Assembly (NCBI GenBank): GCA_021800795.1
Contig: JAJYYO010000016.1
Location: 1 to 64,000 of the forward strand
Reading direction: 5' to 3'
DNA length: 64,000 bases
From: Pseudomonadota bacterium
GTDB lineage: Bacteria > Pseudomonadota > Gammaproteobacteria > Burkholderiales > Gallionellaceae
Shown here: piece after piece, positions 48,615 through 58,935 of the stretch
Numbering within the stretch: the stretch's first letter is position 1
How the letters are laid out: every line of letters starts with the position of its first letter
The notes under the pieces: generated by a model
Databases searched by the model: none
What the model was told of the DNA's origin: nothing
The model's input: only the letters and a program-made list of their open reading frames with translations
Made by a program: the position numbers and the translations under genes

Positions 48615-50591
48615 ATGGTTTCCATCCATATAGCGCTGAATGTCCAGGATACCGAAGTCTGGCTTGCAAGCTTGACAAGCGTTTTCTCACCCGTTGAAAT
48701 CGGGATCATCCGGCGCGCCTGCGAACTGACTGAAACGCTCTATGCCGGAAAAAATACGCTGACCGGCACGCCTTTGCTGCAACATGCGCTGGGCGCGGCC
48801 AGCATTCTGCTCGGCATGAACATGGATCACGAGACGATAGCCGCGACCATCTTGCATGCAGCGCCTGAATATCTGGACAACTGGAACGAGGTTATCTCAA
48901 CCGATTTCGGCACAAATATAAAAGCGCTGGTCAAGGGTATGTCGCGCCTGGAACAAATCCAGCAATTGAGCGAAATCCGGCAGGATCGGGAACAACAGAC
49001 TCAGCAAATCGAGAGCCTGCGCAAAATGTTGCTGGCGATGGTGCAGGACATCCGCGTCGTGCTGATCAAACTGGCCGAACGCACACAGACCCTGCGCTGC
49101 CTGTCAGGCGCCGGCGAGGAACAGCAAAAACTGATCGCACAGCAGACGCACAACCTGTTCGCCCCGCTGGCCAACCGCCTGGGCGTGTGGCAAATAAAAT
49201 GGGAACTGGAAGACTTGTCGGTGCGCTATCTGGAGCCGGAACTCTACAAGCAGATTGCCAGGCTGCTCGATGAGCGCCGCGTCGATCGCGAACGCTATAT
49301 CGGCGATGTAGTATCCCAATTAAAACAGGCTTTGGAAGAGGCCGGCATCAAGGCGGAAGTGACCGGCCGGCCCAAACACATTTACAGCATCATCAACAAG
49401 ATGAAGCGCAAGCATCTGGAATTTGACGAATTATACGATGTGCGGGCGGTGCGAATTCTGGTTGAAGACGTGGAGAGCTGTTATGCCGCACTGAGTCTGG
49501 TGCAGGATTTGTGGCAGCCGATTGCCGGCGAGTTCGACGATTACATCGCGCATCCCAAGAGCAACAATTACCGCTCGCTGCACACAGCCGTCGCAGGGCC
49601 GCGCGGTCTGCCTTTCGAAGTGCAGATCCGCACCCATGAGATGCACCGGCACTCCGAACTGGGGGTCGCTGCGCACTGGCGCTACAAGGAAGGCGGCAAG
49701 CCTGACGCCGGACTCGACGATAAAATCATCTGGTTGCGCCAGATACTGGAATGGAAAGAGGACATCGCCAATACAGGCGACTTGCAGGAACAGTTCAGGA
49801 ACGACTTGTTCCAGGATCAGGTCTACGTGCTCACCCCGCAGGGGCGCGTCATCGCCCTGCCGCGCGGCGCCACCCCGGTGGATTTTGCCTACAGCCTGCA
49901 TACCGATCTGGGGCACCGCACACGCGGCGCCAAAGTGGACGGCAGTATCGTCCCGCTCAATTACGCGCTACAGAACGGTCAGCGCGTGGACATCCTCACC
50001 ACCAAACTGGGCGGGCCCAGCCGCGACTGGCTCAACCCGGGATTCCTGCATAGCGCGCGCACGCGCGCCAAGGTGCGCGCCTGGTTCAAGGCACAGAATT
50101 ACGACGAGAGCGTAGCCCAGGGCCGCGTGCAAATGGACAGGGAACTGCACCGGCATGGCGTCACCTCGGTCAATCAGGAGAAGCTCGCGCAGCGGCTGCA
50201 CTTCAACAAACCGGACGATCTGCTGGCGGCCCTCGGACGCAATGAAATCACCCTGCGGCGCATTGCCGTCGCCCTGCAGGAAGAGTTGCCGAACAAGGTC
50301 ATCAGCATCATCAAACCGGTCTTCCGGGCGCCCGGACAAATGTCTTTGGTCAGGCCGGCGGCGGAGCGCAGCAGTTCTACCGGCATCCTGATTGAAGGCG
50401 TGGGCAACCTGATGACGAGAATGGCCAAATGCTGCAACCCGAAACCGCCGGATGCGATCGCAGCTTATGTCACGCGCGACCGCGGCATCACGATACATCG
50501 TCAGGACTGCTCATTCGTGTTGCGCATGTCGGAAAATAAAAACGACCGTCTACTTGACGCCAAATGGAGCGAACAAGCAAGTCCGCGCTGA
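48615..50591 (+). CDS. relA: RelA-type (p)ppGpp synthetase (HD hydrolase motif apparently degraded)
   Basis: FDELYDVRAVRILVEDVESCYAALSLVQDLW; GLPFEVQIRTHEMHRHSELGVAAHWRYKEG; ILHAAPEY in place of an HD/ED motif. Confidence 0.9.
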   Translation: MVSIHIALNVQDTEVWLASLTSVFSPVEIGIIRRACELTETLYAGKNTLTGTPLLQHALGAASILLGMNMDHETIAATILHAAPEYLDNWNEVISTDFGTNIKALVKGMSRLEQIQQLSEIRQDREQQTQQIESLRKMLLAMVQDIRVVLIKLAERTQTLRCLSGAGEEQQKLIAQQTHNLFAPLANRLGVWQIKWELEDLSVRYLEPELYKQIARLLDERRVDRERYIGDVVSQLKQALEEAGIKAEVTGRPKHIYSIINKMKRKHLEFDELYDVRAVRILVEDVESCYAALSLVQDLWQPIAGEFDDYIAHPKSNNYRSLHTAVAGPRGLPFEVQIRTHEMHRHSELGVAAHWRYKEGGKPDAGLDDKIIWLRQILEWKEDIANTGDLQEQFRNDLFQDQVYVLTPQGRVIALPRGATPVDFAYSLHTDLGHRTRGAKVDGSIVPLNYALQNGQRVDILTTKLGGPSRDWLNPGFLHSARTRAKVRAWFKAQNYDESVAQGRVQMDRELHRHGVTSVNQEKLAQRLHFNKPDDLLAALGRNEITLRRIAVALQEELPNKVISIIKPVFRAPGQMSLVRPAAERSSSTGILIEGVGNLMTRMAKCCNPKPPDAIAAYVTRDRGITIHRQDCSFVLRMSENKNDRLLDAKWSEQASPR

Positions 50592-50761
50592 CGAACGCTA
50601 CGACGCTAAACCTGACCCAAAAGCAATGCCGCGCCAGAAATCTGCCCTTGGCACTTTGCAATCAAATTGATTGTTCAGTTCACTATACAACTGACGTTGA
50701 TGGCATGCAGCAACAGAGATCAAACTGTTATGGAAAGTGTGTCAGGCAAATGGCTATAAAA

Positions 50762-51541
50762 CTAGCCTCTCCCATTGAGCGCTTCGAGGATGCCATCCCA
50801 GAAACGAAGGCGTGCTTCCACTGCAGCGCAGGCAGTGGCTTCAGCTTCATGCAGTTTGGTTGCATCGCCACCACACAACTCATCCAGTAACAGTAGTGAG
50901 ATGGGCCCGTGGAAATCGGCATCCAGATGAATGTGTCGCTGCAGATAAAAATGAAATGTGGGCGCCTGCTGTTCAGCAATACCCATACGCTGGAGAAAAG
51001 CGCGGAACATGCCGGGAATAATGTGTTCCCGCCCCAGCGCAAAGGCAGCGGCAACGACATGTGGTTTGCCGCTGGAGAGAAAGTTGAAGGTAGTTTCCAT
51101 GAACTGGCGAGATGCATTGGGCGCGATATCCAGCGCGAATGCAGCATCGATACCCTCTTTTGCGACCTTGGCGACGAAAGCCTGAGCCACTGAAGGGTCT
51201 GCACCAACCTCCCTCATCGCCTTACAATACAGTTCGAAATGGCTGGCGTAGCCGGCATTGCCCTGAGCATCCCGAGGTGCCTGATCGGACTCTTCCTCCA
51301 AAACCAGTTGGTTAATGAAATAGCGCACCGATGGATTGCCGCGTGGAACCCAGGGATAGGTCGCTGGCGCGATTTCCTGCTGCAAGTATTTTACGATTGA
51401 CATAAAATCCCAGACTGAAAACACATGGTGGCTCATGAACAACCGTAAATCGGCTACGGTATGCACTGAACTGTAAACAGGGTGATTATCCAACTTGTGT
51501 CGCAAGGGGTTTAGGATGGAAACGTCGAGTTTGGTTTTCAT
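50762..51541 (-). CDS. DUF3050 / haem-oxygenase-like fold protein
   Basis: FMSHHVFSVWDFMSIVKYLQ; LVLEEESD; HFYLQRHIHLDADFHGPIS. Confidence 0.8.
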   Translation of the reverse strand: MKTKLDVSILNPLRHKLDNHPVYSSVHTVADLRLFMSHHVFSVWDFMSIVKYLQQEIAPATYPWVPRGNPSVRYFINQLVLEEESDQAPRDAQGNAGYASHFELYCKAMREVGADPSVAQAFVAKVAKEGIDAAFALDIAPNASRQFMETTFNFLSSGKPHVVAAAFALGREHIIPGMFRAFLQRMGIAEQQAPTFHFYLQRHIHLDADFHGPISLLLLDELCGGDATKLHEAEATACAAVEARLRFWDGILEALNGRG

Positions 51542-51722
51542 GGCACGATTCCTGATATGAGAATCGGAGAATACTAAATTAGTATCTGCTAATTATCAAT
51601 TGCATTGATATGTACAAGCAACAATTATCAATCGCTTGAACTGTAATTATCGCATCCACCACCGGGTGATTACCGTATCCTGCCATGTTTCAATAAATCT
51701 TACATGAAACTATAAATCTCAT

Positions 51723-52520
51723 ATGGAACTCTCTCCACCTATCAAAGGCATCTTGTTCGATTTGGATGGCGTGCTATACGTTGGCTCGAAGGTAATAATG
51801 GGCGCTGTTGAGGCCGTACAGCGTATCCGTGCCAGTGGGATTTCATGCCGTTTTGTGACTAACACCAGTACATTGTCGCTGCATTCTTTGAGATTAAAAA
51901 TCAATGCCCTTGGTTTTTCCATCCCGAAACATGAACTTATCAGCGCCCCTCAAGCCGTATTGCTTTACTTGCGGCGCCAAGCTGATCCTGTATGTCGTTT
52001 ACTACTAGCTGACGATGTGAAAAAGGACTTCATGGCGTTTCGCCAGTCTGACACTGGGGGCGACTACATTGTTATTGGTGACATTGGCGCTGCCTGGACA
52101 TACCCCTTGATGAACGAGGTTTTTAACAGCTTGATGAATGGCGCCAAACTGATCGCCATACACAAAAACAGATTCTGGCAAACTGAAAGTGGTCTGCAGA
52201 TGGACATCGGTGGCTTTATCGAAGCCCTGGAATATGCCAGCGGTGTCAAGGCCATAATGATCGGCAAGCCTGCTGGAGAGATTTTTCAAATGGCTGTAAG
52301 CGATATGGAACTGAGGCCTTCAGAAGTCGCCATTATCGGTGATGACATAGATGCCGACGTGGGCGGCGGACAGCATGCCGGTTTGCGTGGCATTCTGGTG
52401 AGAACCGGAAAATATCGACAAAATTATGTCGAAGCCTCTTCCATCAAGCCGGATTTAGTCCTCGACTCAGTCAAGGATTTGCCATGTGTACTGGGACTGT
52501 TGCCTGAACATAAGAAATAA
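51723..52520 (+). CDS. HAD-superfamily IIA phosphatase (LHPP/NagD-like)
   Basis: KGILFDLDGVLYVGSKVI; MIGKPAGEIFQMA; IIGDDIDADVGGGQHAGLRGILVRTGKY. Confidence 0.88.
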   Translation: MELSPPIKGILFDLDGVLYVGSKVIMGAVEAVQRIRASGISCRFVTNTSTLSLHSLRLKINALGFSIPKHELISAPQAVLLYLRRQADPVCRLLLADDVKKDFMAFRQSDTGGDYIVIGDIGAAWTYPLMNEVFNSLMNGAKLIAIHKNRFWQTESGLQMDIGGFIEALEYASGVKAIMIGKPAGEIFQMAVSDMELRPSEVAIIGDDIDADVGGGQHAGLRGILVRTGKYRQNYVEASSIKPDLVLDSVKDLPCVLGLLPEHKK

Positions 52521-52584
52521 GTCAGTCATCCGAGGATGAATGCAGAATATTTCGTTTGGGCACGTGTCTGTGCTACGCATAAGT

Positions 52585-52902
52585 TCAGTGCAATATCTGA
52601 TAAGGCTCCAAGGTGACCGATTCGATCTTGTCGCCCAGCAAAATCAAACGACCTTCCAGCCGTGTGTTGCCTGTCTCACTGAATTCGAAACGATAAGTGC
52701 GGCGCCATACGCGGCGCCCGGATGAATCGCGTACCAGCGCCATCCCGGCGCCTGCAACCGTATCGTCGAGAAACTGCACATCCGCATCCATACAGGCCTG
52801 TTTCCCGCCGTTGCGCGCGATTTCAAATGCACGCATGCTGTCATACCAGAACCACAGACCGGCCAGCACAGCGAACAACAGCAACAAACTGCTCGCATCC
52901 AT
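52585..52902 (-). CDS. DUF3301 family protein
   Basis: LWFWYDSMRAFEIARNGGKQACMDADVQFLDDTVAGAGMALVRDSSGRRVWRRTYRFEFSETGNTR. Confidence 0.88.
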   Translation of the reverse strand: MDASSLLLLFAVLAGLWFWYDSMRAFEIARNGGKQACMDADVQFLDDTVAGAGMALVRDSSGRRVWRRTYRFEFSETGNTRLEGRLILLGDKIESVTLEPYQILH

Positions 52903-52926
52903 TGCCCGAGAACCCCCGGCAGCCGA

Positions 52927-53394
52927 TCAGCGCCGGCGTGACGGCAAGGGTTTGCGTCGCGGGTCGGTTTCAGCCGGTTTTGGCTTGGGCACAAACAGGT
53001 TTCTGCCTGCCGAACTCTTGGCCGCCTGATGCGCCGAAACGGCTGCCGCCAGCTGTTCCACTGAGACCGTTACTGGCGGATGTTCACCCTTCGGGCTGTA
53101 GGCGGTGAGTTTTACCTTAATCGCGGCGACGCGCTCATGCGCACCGGCTTTTTTTGGTTGACCTTTCATGATTTCCTGCGCGTCCGGCGTCAGCGCGTAA
53201 CCGCCTTCGGCCCCGCAGATCAGTCCATGCACCGAGAGCCGGTAAAACGCCTCCGACAGATCAAGTTCGGAACAGACCGCATCCTGAATCAGATCGCCTG
53301 CAGCGACAATCTCGGTAAGCTCTGCCGGTCGCCGCTTCGAGGCAAGTGAGAGGGCGAGCAACAGGAAGGCATCAACATCGTGTACAGGAAACAT
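52927..53394 (-). CDS. Uncharacterised protein, winged-helix-like N-terminus
   Basis: MFPVHDVDAFLLLALSLASKRRPAELTEIVAAGDLIQ...LSEAFYRLSVHGLICGAEGGYALTPDAQEI. Confidence 0.6.
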   Translation of the reverse strand: MFPVHDVDAFLLLALSLASKRRPAELTEIVAAGDLIQDAVCSELDLSEAFYRLSVHGLICGAEGGYALTPDAQEIMKGQPKKAGAHERVAAIKVKLTAYSPKGEHPPVTVSVEQLAAAVSAHQAAKSSAGRNLFVPKPKPAETDPRRKPLPSRRR

Positions 53395-53440
53395 GGAATA
53401 ATCCTTCAAAAAACCTGACAATAATAACAGACAAATCCAG

Positions 53441-54223
53441 CTAGCCGCCCAGATACGCGCGTTGCACCGCATCGCTGCCCAGCAGATCGGAAGACTCGCC
53501 CGACAGGGTGATCGCGCCGCCCTCCATCACATAGCCGCGTGCGGCGACCTGCAAGGCGAGCCGGGCATTTTGCTCCACCAGCAGAATGCTCATGCCCTGA
53601 GCTGCCACATCCTGGATGGTTGCAAAAATCTTTTTCACCATCAACGGCGCCAGCCCCATGCTGGGTTCGTCCAGCATCAGCAGGCGCGGGCGACTCATCA
53701 GGGCGCGCGCCATCGCCAGCATCTGTTGCTCACCGCCTGACAGCGTTCCCGCAAGCTGGTCGCGGCGCTCGACAAGTCGCGGGAACAGATCGTACATGCG
53801 CGCCAGATCGTCGCTGATCTCAGTCTGATTACTGCGACAGTACGCACCCATCAGCAGGTTTTCCGCGACAGACAGGCGTGCGAATACGCCGCGCCCTTCC
53901 GGCACCAGCGCCATTCCCATCGCCACGCGCTGGTGAGCAGCCGCCTTTGCCAGATTTTTCCCGTCAAAAATCACCTGCCCTGACGCGGGGCTTAACAGGC
54001 CCGCCAGCGTTTTCAGCGTGGTGGTCTTGCCGGCTCCGTTGCTGCCGATCAGGGCGACCAGCTCACCGGGGGCTACGTGAAAATCAACCCCCTTGACCGC
54101 ATGGATGCCGCTGTAAGCCACCTGCAACCCGTGAATTTCCAGCAACGGACGATCGACGGGCTTTTCACCCCCACCCCAGCCCTCCCCCTTCAATGGGGAG
54201 GGAGCGCTTCTTTTATTCATCAT
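53441..54223 (-). CDS. livF: Branched-chain amino acid ABC transporter ATPase LivF
   Basis: IGSNGAGKTTTLKTLAGLL; LSGGEQQMLAMARALMSRPRLLMLDEPSMGLAPL; N-terminus includes repeat-derived SPLKGEGWGGGEK. Confidence 0.93.
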   Translation of the reverse strand: MMNKRSAPSPLKGEGWGGGEKPVDRPLLEIHGLQVAYSGIHAVKGVDFHVAPGELVALIGSNGAGKTTTLKTLAGLLSPASGQVIFDGKNLAKAAAHQRVAMGMALVPEGRGVFARLSVAENLLMGAYCRSNQTEISDDLARMYDLFPRLVERRDQLAGTLSGGEQQMLAMARALMSRPRLLMLDEPSMGLAPLMVKKIFATIQDVAAQGMSILLVEQNARLALQVAARGYVMEGGAITLSGESSDLLGSDAVQRAYLGG

Positions 54224-54977
54224 CGGCTCCCAGATAGGCGGCGATCACGGCAGGATTATTGCGCACCTGTTCAGGCACGCCTTCCGCGATCTTGCGACCA
54301 TAATCGAGCACCGCCACCCGATCGCACAAGCCCATGATCAGCTTCACGTCGTGTTCGATCAGCAGCACGGTGACGCCGGTCTTGCGTATGCCCTGCAACA
54401 GCGCTTTTAAGGCTTCCGTTTCCGTGGCATTCATCCCGGCGGCCGGCTCGTCCAGCGCGAGCAACAGCGGCTCGGTAGCCAGGGCTCGGGCGATTTCCAG
54501 ACGGCGCTGCTCGCCGTAGGAGAGATTTTTTGCCAGCGTTTGCGACGGCTTTTCGATGCCCACATAGCGCAGCAATTCGTGCGCCCTCGCCCGGCAGGCG
54601 CGCTCCTCAAGACGCACAGCCTTGTTGCGCAGCAATGCGCCGAATACGCCGGCTTGGGTGCGCACATGACGGCCTATCATCACGTTTTCCAGCGCGGTAA
54701 GATTGGCGAACAGACGGATATTCTGGAAGGTGCGCGCAATGCCCGCAGCAGCCAGCACATGGGGTTTGGCGGCTTGATAGCTGCATCCGTTGAAGCGAAA
54801 TTCGCCCGCATTCGGCTGATACAGGCCGGTGATGACGTTGAACAAGGTCGTCTTGCCCGCGCCGTTCGGGCCGATCAGACCATAGATTTCGCCGCGCTCA
54901 ATGTGCAAAGACACCTCGCTTAATGCATGCAGGCCGCCAAACTGCTTGCCTATACCCGATAGCGCCAGCAAACTCAT
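54213..54977 (-). CDS. livG: Branched-chain amino acid ABC transporter ATPase LivG
   Basis: [51 protein letters not shown]. Confidence 0.94.
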   Translation of the reverse strand: MSLLALSGIGKQFGGLHALSEVSLHIERGEIYGLIGPNGAGKTTLFNVITGLYQPNAGEFRFNGCSYQAAKPHVLAAAGIARTFQNIRLFANLTALENVMIGRHVRTQAGVFGALLRNKAVRLEERACRARAHELLRYVGIEKPSQTLAKNLSYGEQRRLEIARALATEPLLLALDEPAAGMNATETEALKALLQGIRKTGVTVLLIEHDVKLIMGLCDRVAVLDYGRKIAEGVPEQVRNNPAVIAAYLGADDE

Positions 54978-56080
54978 ACCCTCTCCGCCGCCTCATCGGA
55001 CGCCAGTTCGCGGCGACGCACAGGGGATGGCCACAAACCTGCCGGACGATATAACATCACCACGATCAGCGCGATGCCAAACAGCAACATGCGCAGACTC
55101 TCAGGGTCGATGATGACTTTGCCGAACATCGCCTGCTGCAACGGCACCACGCTGTGGCGCAGCATTTCCGGCAACAGGGCCAGCATCAGCCCGCCCAGAA
55201 TCACGCCGTAAATGTGCCCCATGCCGCCCAGCACTACCATGCACAACACCATGACGGATTCCATCAGACTGAAACTTTCCGGGCTGACGAATCCCTGAAA
55301 TCCCGCAAATAAAGTGCCGGACACGCCGCCGAACATCGCCCCCATGGCGAAGGCCAGCAACTTGAGGTTGCGGGTGTTGATGCCCATCGCCGAGGCGGCG
55401 ATTTCATCCTCCCTGATTGCCATCCAGGCGCGTCCGATGCGCGACTTTTCCAGCCGATGCGAGACGAATGCCACCAGCGCGGCGAAACCTAAAAACAGGT
55501 AAAAATACAGATGTACCGACGGCAGCGTAATACCGAACACGCTCTGAGTCGTATTGAGCGACACGCCTGCGATGCGGACCGGATCGATCCGGCTGATGCC
55601 TTGCGGGCCGTTGGTCAGATTCACCGGCGCATTCAAATTGTTCATGAAAATGCGGATGATTTCTCCGAAGCCCAACGTGACGATCGCCAGATAATCGCCG
55701 CGCAAACGCAACGTCGGCGCGCCCAGCAGCACGCCCATGCCGCCTGCCAGCATTGCTGCCATCGGCAGCACGATCCAGAACGACAGATGCACACCATCGG
55801 GAAACAGCTGCGGGAAGGCCAGCGCCAGATGGGGAGAACCGGTCAGCGCATAGCAATACGCCCCCACTGCGAAGAACGCGATATAGCCCAGATCCAGCAG
55901 GCCCGCGTAACCGACCACGATATTCAGCCCCAGCGCCAGCATGATGTAGAGCATCGCAAAATCCACGATGCGCACCCAGCCGCGGCCCAGCAAGGCATCA
56001 GTGATAAAAGGGAGCGCCAGCACGGCAACAAACATCAGAAAGAACAACAGGCCGCGCTTTGAAAATTTAAAATTTTTCAT
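54974..56080 (-). CDS. livM: Branched-chain amino acid ABC permease LivM
   Basis: ALGLNIVVGYAGLLDLGYIAFFAVGAY; LRGDYLAIVTLGFGEIIRI. Confidence 0.93.
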   Translation of the reverse strand: MKNFKFSKRGLLFFLMFVAVLALPFITDALLGRGWVRIVDFAMLYIMLALGLNIVVGYAGLLDLGYIAFFAVGAYCYALTGSPHLALAFPQLFPDGVHLSFWIVLPMAAMLAGGMGVLLGAPTLRLRGDYLAIVTLGFGEIIRIFMNNLNAPVNLTNGPQGISRIDPVRIAGVSLNTTQSVFGITLPSVHLYFYLFLGFAALVAFVSHRLEKSRIGRAWMAIREDEIAASAMGINTRNLKLLAFAMGAMFGGVSGTLFAGFQGFVSPESFSLMESVMVLCMVVLGGMGHIYGVILGGLMLALLPEMLRHSVVPLQQAMFGKVIIDPESLRMLLFGIALIVVMLYRPAGLWPSPVRRRELASDEAAERV

Positions 56081-57000
56081 GCGCGTTCCGCCAATCGTTC
56101 GCCGAGCAGACCCGACGGGCGAAATACCAGCACGGCGATCAGCACCAGAAAGGCAAACACATCCTGATACTGACTGCCCATGAACCCGCCGGTGATATCG
56201 CCGATATAGCCTGCGCCCAGACTCTCGATCAGGCCCAGCAGCAAGCCGCCCAGCATCGCGCCGCGCAGATTGCCGATGCCGCCCAGCACGGCAGCCGTAA
56301 AGGCTTTGAGCCCCAGTAAAAACCCCATGTAGTAATGCGCCAGCCCGTAATTGGCGCTGACCATCAGCCCGGCCACGGCGGCCAGTGCCGAACCGATCAT
56401 GAAGGTGATCGAAATCACGCGATTGACGTCCACGCCCATCAGTTGCGCCGCGTGCTGATTTTCGGCCACGGCGCGCATCGCGCGTCCCAGGCGGGTGCGA
56501 TGCACGACAACCATCAGGCCTGCCATCAGACCGATCGCCATCACGACAATGATGATCTGGATGTCATTGATGATCGCGCCAAAGATCAGATGCGGGCGGT
56601 TGATTATCAACTGCGGAAAGGCGTGATACTCGCGCCCCCAGATCATCATGGCAAGATTTTGCAACACGATGGAGACGCCGATCGCCGTGATCAGCGGCGC
56701 GAGTCTGGGTGCATGACGCAGAGGACGGTAGGCGATGCGTTCGATGCCGTAACCCAGCGCCATGCAGCCTGCCATCGCCAGCATCAGACTGACGGGCAAC
56801 GCCAGCAGCGGCGACACCCCCCAGCCGATCAGCGCCGTCAGCGCAGACAGGGCCAGCATCGCGCCTGTCATCACCACTTCGCCATGCGCAAAATTGATGA
56901 GCCCCAGGATACCGTACACCATGGTGTAGCCCAGCGCGACCAGCGCGTATACGCTACCCTGCACCAGACCGTTGATGATTTGCTGTAAGAATATTTCCAT
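56077..57000 (-). CDS. livH: Branched-chain amino acid ABC permease LivH
   Basis: INGLVQGSVYALVALGYTMVYGILGLINFAHGEVVM; FTAAVLGGIGNLRGAMLGG. Confidence 0.94.
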   Translation of the reverse strand: MEIFLQQIINGLVQGSVYALVALGYTMVYGILGLINFAHGEVVMTGAMLALSALTALIGWGVSPLLALPVSLMLAMAGCMALGYGIERIAYRPLRHAPRLAPLITAIGVSIVLQNLAMMIWGREYHAFPQLIINRPHLIFGAIINDIQIIIVVMAIGLMAGLMVVVHRTRLGRAMRAVAENQHAAQLMGVDVNRVISITFMIGSALAAVAGLMVSANYGLAHYYMGFLLGLKAFTAAVLGGIGNLRGAMLGGLLLGLIESLGAGYIGDITGGFMGSQYQDVFAFLVLIAVLVFRPSGLLGERLAERA

Positions 57001-57032
57001 TTAAAAAAACGGCCCGACCCGGCAGCCGCCCA

Positions 57033-58196
57033 TCATTGCGCGCCGACTGTTTCCAGCGGCTGCCATTGACCTTTTTGCACCTGATACAGTGTCACCGTAC
57101 CGCCCTTCAGGTCACCCTTCGCATCGAACTGTATCTTTGCCGTAATGCCGTCATAGGAAATACCGGCAAGCATGGGCAGATATCTGGCAGGCTCCGCCGA
57201 ATCCGCCTTCTGCATCGCCGCGATCATCACATTCACCGCGTCATAGCAATAAGGCGCATACAACTGGATAGGCTGATACTTGGCGACGAAGCGCTCCGAA
57301 AAGGCTTTACCGCCCGGCATTTTATCCAGCGGCACGCCGGGCAGCGAAGCGTAAACACCCAGCGCCGCATCGCCGGCCAGCTTGATGAATTCCGGCGTGT
57401 GACCGCCATCGCCCATCATATATTTCACGTTCAAAGCGAGCGCCTTGATCTGCCTTGCCATCGGGCCGCCTTGCGCATCCATGCCGCCGTAAAACAGCAG
57501 ATCGGGCTGCTTCCCCTTCACCGCGGTCAGCACGGCGGTAAAGTCCACCGACTTGTCGCTGGTATATTCGTGCGCGACGATTTCGCCGCCGGCAGCCGTT
57601 GCCGCCTTGATGAATTCATCGGCCAGCCCCTGTCCGTAGGCCGTGCGATCATCGATGACGGCGATTCTTTTCGCGCCCAGGTTTTTTACCGCATACGCGC
57701 CCAGCACGTCACCCTGCTGCGCATCGTTCGCCATCACGCGGAACGCTGTTTTGAATCCCTGATTAGTGTAAGCGACCGCCGTTGCAGATGGCGAAATCTG
57801 CGGGATGCCGTTATCGCTGTAAATTTTTGCAGCCGGAATCGTGGTGCCGGAATTGAGATGGCCGATAATCCCGTTCACCTTTTCATCCACCAGTTTTTGC
57901 GCGACGATAGTGGCTGTCTTGGGATCGGCCTGATCGTCTTCGCTGATCAGCTCGAAATGCACCTTCTTCCCGCCGATCACGATGCCTTTTGCGTTGGCAT
58001 CGTCTATCGCCATGCGCGTGCCGTTCTCGTTGTCCTTGCCCATATGCGCCAGAGGCCCGGTCAGCGGTGCTGCCGAGCCGATACGCACCACCAGATCGCC
58101 TGAGGCCGCCGCCTGATCGGAAGCCGATTTTCCACAGGCTGAAAACAACAAGACAAGTGCAGCAAGCAATAATGATAGTACGGGACGAGCTGACAT
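57033..58196 (-). CDS. livK: Branched-chain amino acid ABC substrate-binding protein
   Basis: VVRIGSAAPLTGPLAHMGKDNENGTRMAIDDAN; lipobox-like LLFSACG. Confidence 0.92.
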   Translation of the reverse strand: MSARPVLSLLLAALVLLFSACGKSASDQAAASGDLVVRIGSAAPLTGPLAHMGKDNENGTRMAIDDANAKGIVIGGKKVHFELISEDDQADPKTATIVAQKLVDEKVNGIIGHLNSGTTIPAAKIYSDNGIPQISPSATAVAYTNQGFKTAFRVMANDAQQGDVLGAYAVKNLGAKRIAVIDDRTAYGQGLADEFIKAATAAGGEIVAHEYTSDKSVDFTAVLTAVKGKQPDLLFYGGMDAQGGPMARQIKALALNVKYMMGDGGHTPEFIKLAGDAALGVYASLPGVPLDKMPGGKAFSERFVAKYQPIQLYAPYCYDAVNVMIAAMQKADSAEPARYLPMLAGISYDGITAKIQFDAKGDLKGGTVTLYQVQKGQWQPLETVGAQ

Positions 58197-58303
58197 ATTT
58201 GATTCCCAATTATTTGAGCGAATGAATTCGCAGCTACAAGCTACAAGCTACAAGCGTGCGATTATGCGTAGCAGGTGCCCTGCCTGTCAATTTTGCAAAT
58301 CCT

Positions 58304-58332
58304 GAAAAAAAGCCGGCTTGAGCCGGCTTTTA
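58304..58332 (-). terminator. Rho-independent (bidirectional-looking) terminator after cytochrome c
   Basis: AAAAGCCGGCT-TG-AGCCGGCTTTT. Confidence 0.8.
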
Positions 58333-58370
58333 ACGGAATTACTCGCTATCCTGCAAAACTCACTACCTGT

Positions 58371-58748
58371 TTACTTGGCCAGACCCAGAATGAACTCAAC
58401 CAATTGCTTGATCTCGTCTTGCTTCTTGCCGGCAGGATCGTTGGCGATCATAGGCATAGCGCCCCAGTTGCCGTGACCACCCAGGGAGACCTTGTGCATC
58501 AGACCTTCTACCAGAGGATATTCCTTGGCGTCAGGTGCAGCCGAACCGTTGGCGGAATACTTGTAAGTTTTTGCGCCCTTGTACTTCTTGGAAACATCCA
58601 TCCAGGCCGGTCCAACGACTTTATGATCGATGGCGTGGCAAGCTGTACAGTTATTTTTCTTGGCCAGAGGAGGCATATCTTCTGCCATTGCAGAACCTGC
58701 AATCATCAAACCTGCTGCTACTGCGATGTTTACGACGATAGATTTCAT
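58371..58748 (-). CDS. Class I c-type cytochrome (c551/c552-like)
   Basis: MKSIVVNIAVAAGLMIAGSAMA signal; CTACH; GNWGAMPMI. Confidence 0.9.
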   Translation of the reverse strand: MKSIVVNIAVAAGLMIAGSAMAEDMPPLAKKNNCTACHAIDHKVVGPAWMDVSKKYKGAKTYKYSANGSAAPDAKEYPLVEGLMHKVSLGGHGNWGAMPMIANDPAGKKQDEIKQLVEFILGLAK

Positions 58749-58935
58749 ATTTTCTCTCCGCTTTATGATCAAAACTCTTAAAAGACATGAAGGCTTTGCC
58801 CCCGCTTGCGATTCTAAACAAGTACGCTCAGTTTGCCTACAATTTTTCGCCAGCAGCAATGAGGGCTGAAAGTCTAAAGCTGAGCGGCGGACTTCCACCT
58901 CCAGGCAAGTGCGCCCTGCCGGGCGCACCCATAAA

